The notes under the pieces were generated by a model that searched no databases, had not been told where the DNA came from, and saw only the letters and a program-made list of their open reading frames with translations. A stretch of 64,000 bases of DNA from positions 89,344,615-89,408,614 of the forward strand of contig OX388346.1 of assembly GCA_947579665.1 (NCBI GenBank), in the 5' to 3' direction. The DNA is from Sympetrum striolatum (lineage: Eukaryota; Arthropoda; Insecta; Odonata; Libellulidae). The position numbers were made by a program, and so were the translations under genes. This document shows, one piece after another, positions 11,423 through 24,110 of the stretch; position 1 is the stretch's first letter, and every line of letters begins with the position of its first letter.

Positions 11423-12360
11423 AAAAGTTCCGATTATTTAATCAAAATCCTTGCAATTCCGACGTTATAATGACTTTCGAATACATAAATAAGAAACTCT
11501 ATTCAATCTTCTTTCTATCGGTGCTAGTCTCGATTTCCTAAGGCCATTAATTCTAATTTTAAAGTACGATATAATTAGAGACTACAAACACCGAAATGTA
11601 CTAAACGCGTGTATTTTGAGGTAGTCTTATAAACACTTTTAAACGCTGTTTCTTTTGAGCGTCATTCCCAAGAAGGGAGCTTCTCTAATAGCCTCTTGTG
11701 AAGGTTCCTGTGTGGAATTACGACAGAAGGCTCTTCGATGCTCTCTTACGAGGAAACCATGAATCCAACTGGAGCGTGGCTCTTCGCCTGCGTAGGAGGC
11801 TATTCTTGCAAGACGTTCCATTGGCAGGAGGTGCCTTGGCTTGGTTACGGTTTCTAAGGGGATGAATTGGAGAAGATTTGTATCGGATCATATTTCGTGG
11901 GAGTTGTTGTCTAGATGAGTGGTGGAGGGAGAAGGGGAGGGGATGGAGAGTCGGTAACCATGACGACAGAGGGAAGGCGAACGACATCACGTGAAGAAAC
12001 AAAAGAGTAGCGACCGATTATTCGAATCGGAAACAAATGAAAGAGGAAAATACGCGAGTTACGTAAGTGAAGAGAGGTGTTTCGGAAACAGAAGAACGAC
12101 GATATTAGGCGTTTGAATTGCGAATAACAGGGGTTGATGAAGATTTAAAAGAGAAGGGTGGGAAAGACAAAAGAAAGACGATATTCTGAATTCAAACGAA
12201 ACAGCTGAAGACCGAATATGTTCGATTTACCTGTAATCAGGGAACCTAAGGAACGTGTTTAACAAAAGAGTAACAATATCGCGATTGAAATAGTAACAAA
12301 TGAACTATGAATACATGAGTATCCTTTTGGTAATAGCGATGTCTACGTAAATAAATAAAG
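11423..12360. repeat. Degenerate large repeat, copy 2
   Basis: It aligns with 1490-2114 plus 9445-9700 in the same orientation. The position matching the piggyBac insertion site is near 12,108-12,118, where this copy has no insertion ('gtttgaatt' in place of the TTAA site), so it serves as a paralogous empty site. Confidence 0.6.
11996..12285 (+). repeat. Degenerate 80-97 bp periodic repeat
   Basis: Four A-rich units begin with related words at 11,996 (gaaacaaaagagtagcga), 12,084 (gaaacagaagaacgacgat), 12,164 (agacaaaagaaagacgat) and 12,261 (aacaaaagagtaacaat). Each is followed by a 'gaaac(a)aat/gaaacagc' word and 'gaa' repeats. Confidence 0.5.
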
Positions 12361-13344
12361 TAATAATTGATAAAATAAAAATTAAATTCAAGAAAAGTAA
12401 AAATGATTAAATTTAAACACACATTTTACTATATTAATAATAAATAAAGAGAATATCCAATTGTTATTAATACATAATATGACGTGATTTAACGATTTTG
12501 ATCCATAATACTATGTGTTTGATCGAAAGCAATTATTCCATAGAGTGAAGTATATATTCTCTGTGATAAGTGTAAATCGATTAGATTAACACTTTGATAT
12601 TCACACATTCGAAACGGAAAAAATAGTTCTTAAGGTAAATAAATGAACGTTAGAAGTAATAGTTCAAAATTTTAAAACTGCATGGTTACGAATTTATAAA
12701 TTAAATAAATGATAGAATGTCAGATTAAAAAAATACAATATTAAAAAGTTTAAAAAGAAGACTCGGAAATGGTTTTTAAGGAGTTGAGTTGGAGGAGCAA
12801 TTAAATCACCAAAATCACAACAACAGTGGAACATCGTTACGACGACAAGAGGAAACTTCATTCGTCGATGAAACATTTTTTCATTAAATAATTAAGAATT
12901 GCAATCGGTAGTGCATACATTAACATACGTAGGATATTAATACTTACGTAAATCATAAATACACGAGTGTTCAAATCATGATTCATAAATTATTATGTTT
13001 CGTGAACGAGGGATGGCTCTGGAGACAAACAAAACAGTTCGATTCGAAGTCCGGTCAATTGGAGCGAAGAAATATCACCCGTTCTAATTGTGGAATTGCA
13101 TCAAAATAATTGAGTAATTTTCAAAGAAGCTCAAAAACCTCAAATCAAAGATTGGAAGAGAAATACGCGATGGAATAATCGGCGTTGAAGAGGACCGATG
13201 CAAAAACAAAACGTGTCGGAATATGTGATCGCGATAATTTAAAATTATTAATACGTTTTTACCCGACAAAAGTTTAACATGAAAAAACAAACGGCTCTGC
13301 TCGAAATTAAATAAATAAATTGCTAAAATTATAATATAGATACG
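12361..13344. other. Gene-free AT-rich stretch
   Basis: No gene, RNA or transposon end was recognised. Open frames are short and A/T-biased. Confidence 0.5.
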
Positions 13345-13440
13345 AATAATAATAATAATAATAATAAAAGGACTTTATTCAGGGCGAGATTGAGACTATC
13401 AAGTCTCTTCTTACACCTAACCAATTGTCATGTTGGAACA
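13345..13440 (-). mobile_element. LINE 3' end with (AAT)n tail, fragment
   Basis: On the minus strand the sequence runs through a 3'UTR-like segment with AATAAA (in CCTGAATAAAGTCC) and ends in an (ATT)n tract, the usual tail of jockey-like LINEs. No coding part is recognisable next to it. Confidence 0.45.
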
Positions 13441-13997
13441 GAAAGAAATAGATAGATTGCAAAAGAAGAAAACTAATGTGTGGATTAAAAACCAAAGCTA
13501 AGAGTATAGGAAAATATTTCCACTGCAGGAAAACACCCTCAAAAGAAGGGGGTGTGAAAAACCTGCGAAACTTATATATAGAAAGCTAAATTTAAATATG
13601 GTATTAGATAAAATAGCTATATAAGACAAGAGAAAAGGAAGTCATTAGAATGTACAAAAAGAGCAAGTTATAACATGTTAACATAAAATTCTGACACAAA
13701 AGTATAACTAATCTGGAATTGAGTTATAGAGTTCTAACTAGCTTAAACAAGTTTTGTGAATTACATGTTAAATTATATAAACATAACAGACATGTAGAAA
13801 AATATAGGAAACATAGATATAATGTGTATGATAGGAAATTACGTGATTGTAAAAAGGCGAAGGATTGGATCCAGATGAGTCAAACATTGGAGGCATCTTT
13901 TTGTGGGCGAACCAATTAACCCCTTTTCTTAATTTTATTCCTTTTTTTGCATTTTATTAATATCACACACAAAGACAACCATTCCCTAACCGGAAAA

Positions 13998-14071
13998 ATC
14001 CAATTAGCCGGGATTCGAACCCGGGACAGTGAGTTAACAACGCGTTAACCACTAAGCCACCACGGCCGTGA
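13998..14071 (-). mobile_element. tRNA-derived SINE head
   Basis: The minus strand has an A box TGGCTTAGTGG (14,049-14,059) and a B box GGTTCGAATCC (14,011-14,021) with spacing typical of a tRNA gene. The 5' end GGCCGTG does not pair with the sequence after the T arm, so this is a tRNA-like SINE head rather than a functional tRNA. The downstream body (toward 13,920) is AT-rich. Confidence 0.65.
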
Positions 14072-14352
14072 GAAAATCGCAACAACGATGCGACGGGACG
14101 CACTGTTACGACAGCAGTTAGGCACGTATTTAATTATTTTAATTTATAAAATATTGAATTATAAAAAAAGAATGAAAAATTTGGGCCATTTCAATTCAGG
14201 TGCATCGATAAAATAGCGAACTAATGAAATTTTGAACAAATGAATAATCTTGTTTAAATGGTCCTTTTCTATATTCGCTGCAAATACGAATAGAAGAGGT
14301 GCAGCGGAATGACTGTTTCCTTTTTTTTAATTGAAATTGTGAAATAAGATTA

Positions 14353-14896
14353 GGGGAGAGCGGGGAAAGCCGTAGAGCGGGGTATGGCCGTACACCATGT
14401 CTAGAGTGGGGGGAGGGGAGCGAAAGACCCCGCAAGGAGACATGTGGTTGCTGTTTGATCAATGGTGTGGTTTATGTAAAACAAAACAGTGTTTTCGCTT
14501 GATTTTTTACTATTTCTAAGCTTCGAGAGGTAGGTGGGAAGCCTTTACATATTAGCTAGTAACTACCAAACCATAAGAATCTACGGTTCTTGAGCTATAT
14601 TTTGGATACACTTGGTGATTCGTGTATGCTAAGGTTTTTAGGTTATATTGATAATTTGTCACGAGGTCAAAGTCCCCCGTACGGGATTACCCCAATCACT
14701 GGGGCAATTCCATACAGTGTAATTTTTTTCTTTATTTTTTACAAAGAAATGAAGATAAATAATCCAGCCGTTTGGAGACGATTTGGTAGCCAATAAAACA
14801 AAGTAACATTCGATCATGCGTCTATGCTTCTATACTGAATATTATGTGAGCTGTAATAAATGCCTCTGAAATGTACGCCATTTCCCCGCTCTCCCC
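14353..14896. mobile_element. MITE with TA duplication (mariner-type)
   Basis: The 544 bp element starts GGGGAGAGCGGGGAAA and ends with the exact inverse (TTTCCCCGCTCTCCCC). TA dinucleotides flank it at 14,351-14,352 and 14,897-14,898. The interior has no transposase-like frame. The TA target and ends fit a non-autonomous Tc1/mariner-type element. Confidence 0.75.
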
Positions 14897-14899
14897 TAA

Positions 14900-16250
14900 T
14901 ATCGGATGAGTGTCGTTGAGTTGCGATGCGAAATTAGAATCGAAAGGGTCACCGAATTACGTTCAAGCGGAGTTTACTTTCGCCTCTTTTTTAAGCTATT
15001 AGTCGATAGCAATTAAACGACGATGGTGCAGTGACGCAACAGCAATGCTGAGTCACTATGGAGACGGAATTCCCAGGAATTGCATCGTGTGATACGAAAA
15101 GTCATTAAAGATAATCTCAAATTGGAGAACTAATCACAGACCGAGCGAAAACTTCGTGAATTAAGCGGATTAACACAATACTTTGAGATTAACGTGAAGA
15201 ATACGACAGAATGTTTCATCTATTGGAACGTTTTGATGCGAGAAGAATATTTAGAAGAAAGAATTAACTTTGAAGAATTGGTTGAAAAAATTTTGAATTG
15301 GTTTACATCAATGTGATCGAGTGAACGTACGGAAATAAGGGAGACGAAGGTTTTCGAAAAGTTTTCATCATTTGGTAGACACCCGAGGCTTTCAAAATAA
15401 GTAACACAGAGGGAATGAATTGCATGTTCGCTCTGAAATACAGGCAATTCAAGATGCACTTGTGTGGAGTGAGTTGCATAAGATTGAGGCAAAATAAGAC
15501 AAATCAAGGAAGGATATGGATTTCATTTCATCAAAATGTCCGCTTGGAGTAAATTCTATTCTTCTCCTCTAAATGTATTTATATCGGAGTGAATCGACGC
15601 AAACTCAAAATATTCAGTGCATCAAGACTTCATTCGCTCGTGAATGAATCACCAGACAAACTGTGACAATGACAAGTCAATACAAACGTCATCAATCGAC
15701 TGAAATCTGGATTAAGAATTCTCATTGACGAACAAGAATCAAAATTATTTTAATACATATTGATAATTTATTAAATAACGATAAGAAAGCAAGGGATATA
15801 AAAATATGAATTTCTTCCGATTGGACAAGAGGAGTGATTATGAAAGGAAGTTTAAAAAAACAGCTCCAATTAATGCATTTACGACAAAGCACGAACTAAT
15901 CAGAAGCTAATGAAACATTAAATAGCAAACCAGGAGATGCTTCTACAATATCTGATTGTGTATTAATTGTATAAATAAGGACGATTCTTCCAAAGCCTAT
16001 TCATTCGTTCCATTCTATTGAATGGCTTCCGAAACAAGGCACAACATCTGCATATAATAACCAGATATTGCAGGAAACGAATGAACACTCACCGAATAGG
16101 AATGATAATTGTTTTTTTTTTAATTTACTGCAAGAATGAAGTCAGAAGAAATACACATGACTATTATTTCAGTACAGATTTAAAACGTTCCTTAAGCCAA
16201 GGAGCTGACACAGTTACCAGAGGAGGGAAACTCTGAGAAAACCATTGTTC
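14900..16250. other. Gene-free stretch
   Basis: No coding region or repeat boundary can be supported here. Confidence 0.45.
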
Positions 16251-18200
16251 TGATGAGAACACCCAATACATACAAGTGTGTTCTGCCTTTCAGTAGGTTC
16301 ACGTGCATCCAAAACCCCCTATTCAATGCCATTCAATATACTTCCTTGTACCCATTCATTAATCCAACATCTTTATCTTCCCCTCTGTTTTTCCTCCTGA
16401 ATTCCACCCTCAATTTCAGTCATTAGCAGCCACTCTCCCCTTAATACTTGACCCACCCATTTCCAACGTTGATGCTTAATCTCTTCCATTAACTTCAATC
16501 CTATCAACCCAACTTACTTTTTCCATTCCACACCAATTCTACATCTCAAATGTCTGTTTGACATCTTTCATAATGTCCGCAATTCGTACCAATAAATCAA
16601 ATCATTCCACACCAAGGACTATACCAATCTGTTCTTGATTCCCTTATCAAGAACCTTGGTCAACAATTCCCTTCACTTCATCAATGCTTCCCTGGCCAGG
16701 GCTATTCTTTTACGAAATTAATCATTGAATCTTCCATTCCAAGAAAGAGTACTTCCTAAGTATAAAAATTTATCCACCTGGTCTAGTTTTTCCACATCCA
16801 CCCTTTTTTTGAAAGTAGATTTCTATCGTTTAGTGAATCACATTACTTCCATTAAGTTTCATTCCAAACTCACTTCCTTCATTGTTAAGAGCATTTAAAA
16901 ATTTTCCAAACTCTTTTTATAATCAATAGCTTTGTTGTCTGCATACCTTACAGACTTCATTACTTCCCCACCAACTCCCTTCTCAATTTCTTCCCTGGCT
17001 TCTTTCACCATTTCCTCTTCATATGTATTAAAAAGCGTTGGTGACATGGGACACCCATGTCTTACCCAATTCAGCCCAATCCAATTCCCTATTAGCTGTC
17101 CTTATGCAGGCTGTTTGATCAGATACAAATTCTAAACCATTCTTTCCAGTCCAGCTCAAATTCATTTAATATCTACACCAGGTTTGGCCAATGGACTCTA
17201 TCTAAAGCCTTTTCAAACTCCACAACACATACATCCTTCTTAAATTCCACGCTTTGTTCTTCAATTACTCTCATAACACCAATTGCATCCATCGTTCCTT
17301 CCCCTCTCTGAAAACAGAACTAGTCTTCTCCAATTTGCAATTTTTCACCCTATCCATCAATTCAGGACCCAAGCAGCGTGAGAGATAATGTTAATTGTTT
17401 GGTGATTCCGACATTCAGTAGCGTTGTTCTTTTTCTCTATAGGAATCAAGATAGTTTTGGTAATATCCTCTGGCCAAACCCGTTCATCGTAAATCTTCCT
17501 AATTAAATCGTAAAAACATTACTCATCCTTGTCCCCCAAGTTCTGAAGAAACTCCACTGGGATCTCATCAATCTCAGTTGCTTTATTCCTTTTCATATCC
17601 CATAATGCTCGTTCTATTTCACTATCTACATCCCAGGCCCAGCGTTGGCATCTTCAACTTCTTCCTATTTCTATGCTGGTAGATTTCATATTTTTCCTAT
17701 ACCATTTCTCAACGTATTCCTTCCATTTTCCCCTTATGGTGACTGGATCCCTTAATAGTTTTCCCTTGCTGTCTTTAACCGTTACCATCCTATTACTAAT
17801 TTTATTCCCCATACCTTGATTTACCTTTATGTACATTAGGTGGGTCTTATGGCTTTCCACCAGATTTTATATTTCATTATACCACCCCTTCCACCACTGT
17901 TCCCTCGCCTTATTTGTTTCCCTTCTTAGTTTGCTGTTTAGTGCTCTGTACATTCTGTTCCCACGATCGGTGTTGTCTCTTTTTCATTTCCTTCTTTCCT
18001 CCATGTTATTTAACATTTCTCCCTTTACCCATGGTTTCTTAATTTTGGTTTGTTTTTCCCTCCCAACTGTTATTTGAGCACTATCCTTGATACAATTTTT
18101 AATCTTTTTCCATTCCTCTTTAGTAATTAGTTTCCTTACTTTAAGATCAAGAGCCTTGCTGACCACGTCTTGCAATTCTTTAGCCTTCCCATCCCTTACA
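16250..18200 (-). pseudogene. Decayed LINE reverse transcriptase
   Basis: The minus strand keeps scattered reverse-transcriptase motifs in different frames: EFEKALDRVHW (about 17,225-17,185), VRHGCPMSPTL (about 17,075-17,040) and a YAD box, RYADNKAIDY (about 16,950-16,920). Upstream, 18,175-17,984 and 17,860-17,654 read as the lysine-rich linker before the RT, with KPWVKGEMLNNMEERRK and LLRDPVTIRGKWKEYVEKW. This order fits an RTE/BovB- or R1-like non-LTR element. Stops and frameshifts are many and no endonuclease domain is visible. The 5' side stops where the gypsy element begins. Confidence 0.7.
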
Positions 18201-18259
18201 GCTTCTAAATTTCATTGTGGTATATGTTTTGGCCAAAAGATTTTTTTTAATTTTAACAT

Positions 18260-21200
18260 CATGATCAGAAAGCTGTGTGTGCAAGAAAGTGTTTGTGAAA
18301 AAAGTGAAGTGCAAATTCATAAAGTGGGTGTGATCGAGCAACTGAATGATGATGTGTGGGCAGTTGACCTAATTGTGAATGGTGTCACAACTCAATTTGA
18401 GGTAGATACAGGCGCTCATTCAACCTGTATGACTTATCAAAACTGGTGTCAGTATTTTCCCAAAGAAAACTTGCGTAAAGCAAACACCAAAGTTGTTAAT
18501 TATGACAACTCACCAGTGAAAGGGAGTGTGTATTTTGTGAAAGGAAAAGTGACTGTGGGAATTGTGAAACATTGTTTACCTTTGTATGTCGTAAAGCTCT
18601 ACTGTACTTGGTAGAAATTGGTTAAAATTTCTTCCATTAGAAAGTGTTGTGTCAGTACATCAGCTGAAACAGTTAGAAGTGTTTCGTCCTGAAATAGATT
18701 CAGTGGAGATACTCAAGGGAGCGTATCCTGAGGTTTTCTGTAGTAAGCCAGGGACCCTTAAAGGGGCAAAGGAAACCCTAGTGCTGAAGGAAGGGGCCCA
18801 ACCAGTATCCTTGCAAGCCAGGTCTATCCCTCTTGCCCATCAACCCCTGGTTGAGGAGAAAATAATTAGAATGGTAGAAGAGGGGACTCTCATTAAACTA
18901 ACTGAGGGAGTGTTAGCTAAAGCCAGGTGGGCTACACCCATTGTGCCAATTATTCAAAAGTCACCCCTTAGAGTGAGAATTTGTGGGCATTTTAAAACGA
19001 CTGTCAATCCTAACTTAGTCATTCCTAAGTATCCTTTGCCAAAGATAGATGAAATTTTTGCAAAAATAGGAGGAGGGGAAAAGTTTACTAAACTAGACTA
19101 AAATAGTGCCTACTTACAACTAGAAATGGATGAAAAATCACAAGATCTCCAAACTGTTGTAACACCATGGGGTTTGTATTGTTTTACAAGACTTGCTTTT
19201 GGTATTGCTTCAGCACCAGCAATATGGCAGTCAAAAATGGACAACATCCATTCAAGGAAAACATCTGTTATCTTGATGATACCATAATCACAGGTAAATC
19301 TCCAGCTGAACATTGATTCCATCTAGTAGTTCTAATAGAGAGATACAAAGCTGCAGGTTTAACAGTAAGTGAGAGTAAGAGTAATTTTTTTCAAGATAAA
19401 GTTGAATATTGTGGACATATAATTGACAAAAATGGGTTGTATACAACAAATGAGAAAATTGTAGCAGTGCAACAGGCACCCAAACCAAAAAATTCAAAAC
19501 AAGTTTTGTCATTTTGTGGAATGTTGAATTATTATGGAAAATTCTTACCTAACTTATCTGGAATTCTCAAACCTTTGTATAAATGTGCCAGTAAACCTAA
19601 GTTTGAGCGGGATAAACAATGTGATGTAGCATTTAAGGAAGCCAAAGGTTTATTAACATCTCCTAGAGCACTATGTCACTATGATCCAACTTTACCCTTA
19701 ATCTTAGCGTGTGATGCAGCTGAATGGGTGCTTGCCTATCCCAAATTTTCTCTGATAGTTCTGAAAAACCCTTAATGTTTGCTAGCTCTACTTGGGCTAA
19801 GTCAGAACAAAATTACTGTATCTTGGATAAGGAAGCTCGAGCTATTGTATGGGCAGTAAAAAAGTTTGATTTGTATCTAAGGGGATGCCATTTCACCTTA
19901 ATCACAGATCATAAACCTTTAATTCATAACTTCAGTCCTACAGCTTCACTTGCTTCAATTAGTGACAGAAGGCGTCAAAGGTGGGCTGAATTTTTGTCTC
20001 AATATGATTATGATATCCAGTACCGTAAGACCAATATGAATTTTAATGCTGATTGTTTATCCAGATTACCTGTACCTAGCCTAGTTATAACGCTACCTGA
20101 TGATGTTTTACAAGTTAATTTTTTATTGCTAGATAGTGCTCCTATCACAGCTAAAGAAATTGCTAAACAAACTGCATTAGATAAAATATTGTCAATAGTA
20201 TTAAATTGTGTGAGAAATAACCAATGGCCAGACCCTGTAGCAGAAATCCTCAAAGAGTATGCTAAGCATAAAAATGATTTCTCTATCGATAATAATTGCA
20301 TTGTATGGGGAGGGAGAGTAGTAATACCAACTTGTCTGAGATCTCAAATGCTACAAGAAATTCACACTGGTCATTTGGGTATAACAAAAATGAAATCCCT
20401 TGCCAGAAGTTTCATATGGTGGCCTGGACTAAATAAGGAAATAGAGAAAATTACTAATGAATGTAGTGGATGTTCTAGCATAGCCATATCACCGGCAAAA
20501 GCTCCTTACCATCCATGGGAATGGCCAAGAGATCCATGGGAGAGGATCCATATTGATTTTGCTGAATTCTCTAAAACAATGTATTTGATTGTAGTAGATG
20601 CCTTCAGTAAGTGGCCTGAAGTCGTTAAGATGGCATCAACAACCACCACTGCATTAGTGGATGCCCTCATACCAAATTTGCTAGATTTGGTCTACCTAGA
20701 GTCATTGTGTCAGATAATGGACCTCAACTTGTGAGCCAAGACTTTGAATCTTTTTGTACCAAAAATGGGATTCAACATATAACTACTGCGTCCTAATTCA
20801 AATGGCCAAGCTGAAAAAGATGTTCATAGTATTAAGCATGCTCTAAAAGCTAGTCGCTTTGATGATACCTCTAGCATAGATAAACTTCATACGTGGCTGT
20901 TAGCTTATCGTCCTACAGATCATGCCACCACAGGACAGAGTCCATCCATGCTAATGTTAAGACGAAATGTAAGAACCCGACTGAGTCTCGTAAAATCTTT
21001 TGATAGTCAACCTAAGATTAAACGTAAGTTAATCCCTGATAAGACACGTTCTTTTGAAGTAGGGCAGAATGTCAGATTAAGACATGGCAACAATTCTGAT
21101 ACATGGGACACCAGAGTCGTGCTAAGTAAGGAAGGAAATGTCATGTATGTGGTGAAAGACTCCAGTGGAACTGTTTGTAGGAAACATGTTGATCAGTTAT

Positions 21201-21427
21201 TGTCCTCCAGTTCTCAAAGTGTCAGAAGTCAATCTGAATTTAATTTTGATGTAGACTTTGGATCTGACAAGGATGAACCTACAGAGACTGAAAATCAGCA
21301 GAACCCTGATGTACATGTTGAACCCGTCCAAAGAGACATGCCAAATCCAGTTAATGTGACCTCAGACGCTCCAGTCTTGCGTCGTAGTACCCGGGCTCGG
21401 AAAAAGCCTGAAAGACTAGATTTGTAA
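18260..21427 (+). pseudogene. pol: Ty3/gypsy pol polyprotein, multiply broken
   Basis: Domains in order: aspartic protease with FEVDTGAHST (about 18,398); RT N-terminal part with WATPIVPI and YPLPKIDEIF (18,649-19,101); a nonsense codon in the conserved KLD-NSAYLQ region at 19,099; RT active site YLDDTII in another frame (about 19,270); a stop near 19,315; connection region to 19,775; RNase H with LACDAAEW and ITDHKPLIH in two frames (frameshift about 19,725); integrase with an HHCC-like zinc region (HTGHLGI ... CSGC), HIDFAEF, VSDNGPQ (frame change about 20,690) and NGQAEKD; then a C-terminal tail to 21,427. At least four frameshifts and two in-frame stops make it dead. Gag is absent. Confidence 0.85.
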
Positions 21428-21464
21428 GTTAGTTTGTAGTTTTCATTAGCTTAGAAGGGGGAAT

Positions 21465-21704
21465 TGTGGTATCCTTAGTTCATTTGTTTTATATGCTGCC
21501 TATGTTAACCCTTATGTTGGCAATGATTATTTTGTTTGTGTTGGTACTACTGCCAGTATAGCATTTTGTTCTCTTGTTCTTATCATTTATCTTTTGTCTT
21601 GTATGTACCTGCATGTGTTCAGCATGTGAATAAAGAACAACAAGTATAGAGGAAACATGTGTATTAATTATCCTCTGATAATTCGTGAAGACCGAGACAT
21701 AACA
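21465..21704 (+). repeat. 3' LTR of the gypsy element
   Basis: The 240 bp segment starts TGTGGTATCC right after the polypurine tract and ends ACATAACA, giving the TG...CA boundaries of an LTR. It contains AATAAA at about 21,628. No second full copy lies in the window. Confidence 0.7.
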
Positions 21705-22915
21705 AGTCAAATTCTAGGATTTTTTGCATAAAACTCTAAATATACATCAATAATTGATATTTAATACTAAGAATAGTATTTAACAATCCATATGAATGGC
21801 AATGTTTTATATGATCAATTCTAATTAACTAAAAAATCAATTAAAATATGAAGTATTTCACAAATTCTAGCAATAATTATCCCCATTCAATTGAAAACCA
21901 GCAGTTTAATTAATTCATTTGATCAATTTGATAAATATAAACAATTGGGCCAACAAGCGAGAAACTTATCTACTTTGTTTAGTAAAATAGTTAGCAAAGG
22001 GTTCCACCACAATGTATATCAAGTGAGACAATTTCATTAATAACTTAAGTCTTATTAGGAGGGCTATAAACGCAATTATTCTAGAAAGAATGGTTTTAAA
22101 AGAGTGAGCATAGAGCTTTTAAATAAGAATCTGCCATCATACTAATCAGTAATTTGAAAAAGAGATTTTTAGCTCTGAATCCACGCAATCAAAATAAAGT
22201 TATGCCTCTTATCTTTGGTGATGTCAACAAAGTAAGAAATTATTGAAATCTAACCAAAAATTAAAATATCTATGACAGACAGAACTTTTCCCTACTCTCT
22301 TCATTACCTCAGGGCATTGTTTTTATCAGAATTGTTTCAGCAGTTTAAAATTGTGTCACTTTGCTATAAGACAGTTCTTTTGCTTCGAGTATTAGACATG
22401 ATGTTTAGTTCTGAAGATTTTTCAACATGTGTACCTCTTTTAATTAATGTGTATTGAAAGTTAAAACTAATCTTGTACTTTTAATTTCTAAAATTGATCC
22501 TAAGGGCCTGTAGAAATGTCCAAGGTATTGAAAACAATCCAAATAATCACATTCTCAATTTTCTACCTGACAAGAATGCAGCGAATAAATGTTTTTCACA
22601 CAATCTTTCAAAAGCATCATTCAGAGGTGAAAGCAATATGATAATTTTAAGTTCTAAACTGCTTCTGTAAACTTTAAAGGTTGATATATAGTTGTAGTAA
22701 TTAATAATTTAATCTATAATTAAGATAATGAAAGGAAAACTATACAAAATATCCAAAAGGGAAAACATTTCTGAGATCATAGATTAACTTCCATTAAAGA
22801 AAGGAATGATTATGTAAACTAAAACGCTATTTGAGGAGTTCACCATAGAGTAAAATCTCATTCTTTGTATCTAAAGAGAAAATCCATATTTTTTGCTTAA
22901 AATTCTTAATATACA
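21705..22915. other. Gene-free AT-rich stretch
   Basis: No gene or repeat boundary was recognised; open frames are short and low in complexity. Confidence 0.5.
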
Positions 22916-22929
22916 TTGCCCAGACAACA

Positions 22930-23030
22930 CCGGATATCCTACGGATATCTGTTTCATGTCCGCTATATCCTATCCAGGTCCACTGGCATTCAGGATATCC
23001 GCCGGATCTCCCACGGATATCCAATGCCAA
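22930..23030. repeat. GGATATCC motif cluster, left end
   Basis: At least five GGATATC/GGATCTC/TATATCC-type words occur within 100 bp, in both orientations because the core is palindromic. The partner cluster is at 27,556-27,680. Confidence 0.65.
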
Positions 23031-24091
23031 ATGAACCCAAAAACTTCCGAATGGGTTGTCAATAGGATATTCTGTTACAGAACTACGTACATAACATTAA
23101 TTAATGTATTATTGTAATAATTATTGCACTCACATTTGCACAATAAAAATGCAGTTACGCCTTCCATTAATGGAAGCCGCAACTGAATGTAAATACAAAT
23201 TCTGACCGCAAAAAGTTATTTAAATAGGTTACTTAAAATTATATTATACCGAATAGACAAGACGATATATCACTCCCACCAGGGGGTACTAATTGCCCTA
23301 GAAGCAAGTAATACCTATACAATATACATAAAGGTTTACCAATATCCAAACAGTCCACATGTAATGTTGTATAGATATTACATGGATATTAACCCAGTAA
23401 CCATAGAAAGTTGCAATGTAGGAGGGTGAAAAAACCATAGGAAAATATTCTTTCTAGATGCGCTTTGTGGTCCTCTGAAGCGATTGAACACCTTTCTAAG
23501 GAAAGTGTTTTTTATACACTAAGCCCATTTCTAGACTTAATATTTCAATTGTTTCCGGAGCGGCGAGTTAGAAAATACCAAAGGAAATGTGTTTCTAAGC
23601 ACATTTCGAGATCGTCTAACATTCCAATTATTCGGTTTGTTCCCTTATAAGATAGAAATGCTGCTAATTTTAAAGGGTCTGATTCCATTATATTATGGAA
23701 ATAGTCACAAAATACTCCAAACACCATATTCATATTTTGTGACTCTTTCCCCATTCTCAGCTATTAGCGGAAACTTCAGGATATCCATTATATTAGGCCA
23801 TATTATTTCAAATATGATAATAATATTAGTCAAATTATCTATGTCTTCTGGAATGAATATTGAATATGTTAACTAAACTCCATCCGGCAAAAGAAGTCTC
23901 CATGCGAAATTTGATTTCGAATTTTAAATTCTAAAAATAAATGGTAAAATTGTTTATATATATTTGCAAAGTCATATTGACATCGTGTAACGGAGGCGGA
24001 TGTCCCATCAGAATGCTTTCCGGGCTTTCTATTTCAAATGGAGATCCTCTCCACTGTTCAAAATTCGAATTCAAATTTCACGGGGAGACAC

Positions 24092-24110
24092 GAAGGGGGG
24101 GGGGGGGGGG
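24092..24110 (+). repeat. Poly-G run
   Basis: A run of about 18 G residues; length is unreliable in most sequencing. Confidence 0.8.

Larger units (their letters stand above)
18214..21704 (+). mobile_element. Ty3/gypsy LTR retrotransposon, 5'-truncated
   Basis: Protease, reverse transcriptase, RNase H and integrase occur in the Ty3/gypsy order, followed by a polypurine tract (gaaggggg, about 21,454) and one 3' LTR. No gag region and no full 5' LTR are present. The sequence TGTGGTAT at 18,214, equal to the LTR start, may be all that is left of the 5' LTR. Confidence 0.8.

Noticed and set aside
13998..14071. Functional tRNA gene on the minus strand
   Set aside because: A and B boxes are good, but the acceptor stem does not pair and no proper anticodon arm can be drawn, so it is a tRNA-derived SINE head.
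18214..18240. Full 5' LTR of the gypsy element
   Set aside because: Only TGTGGTAT matches the 3' LTR start; the following bases diverge at once, so at most a stub remains.
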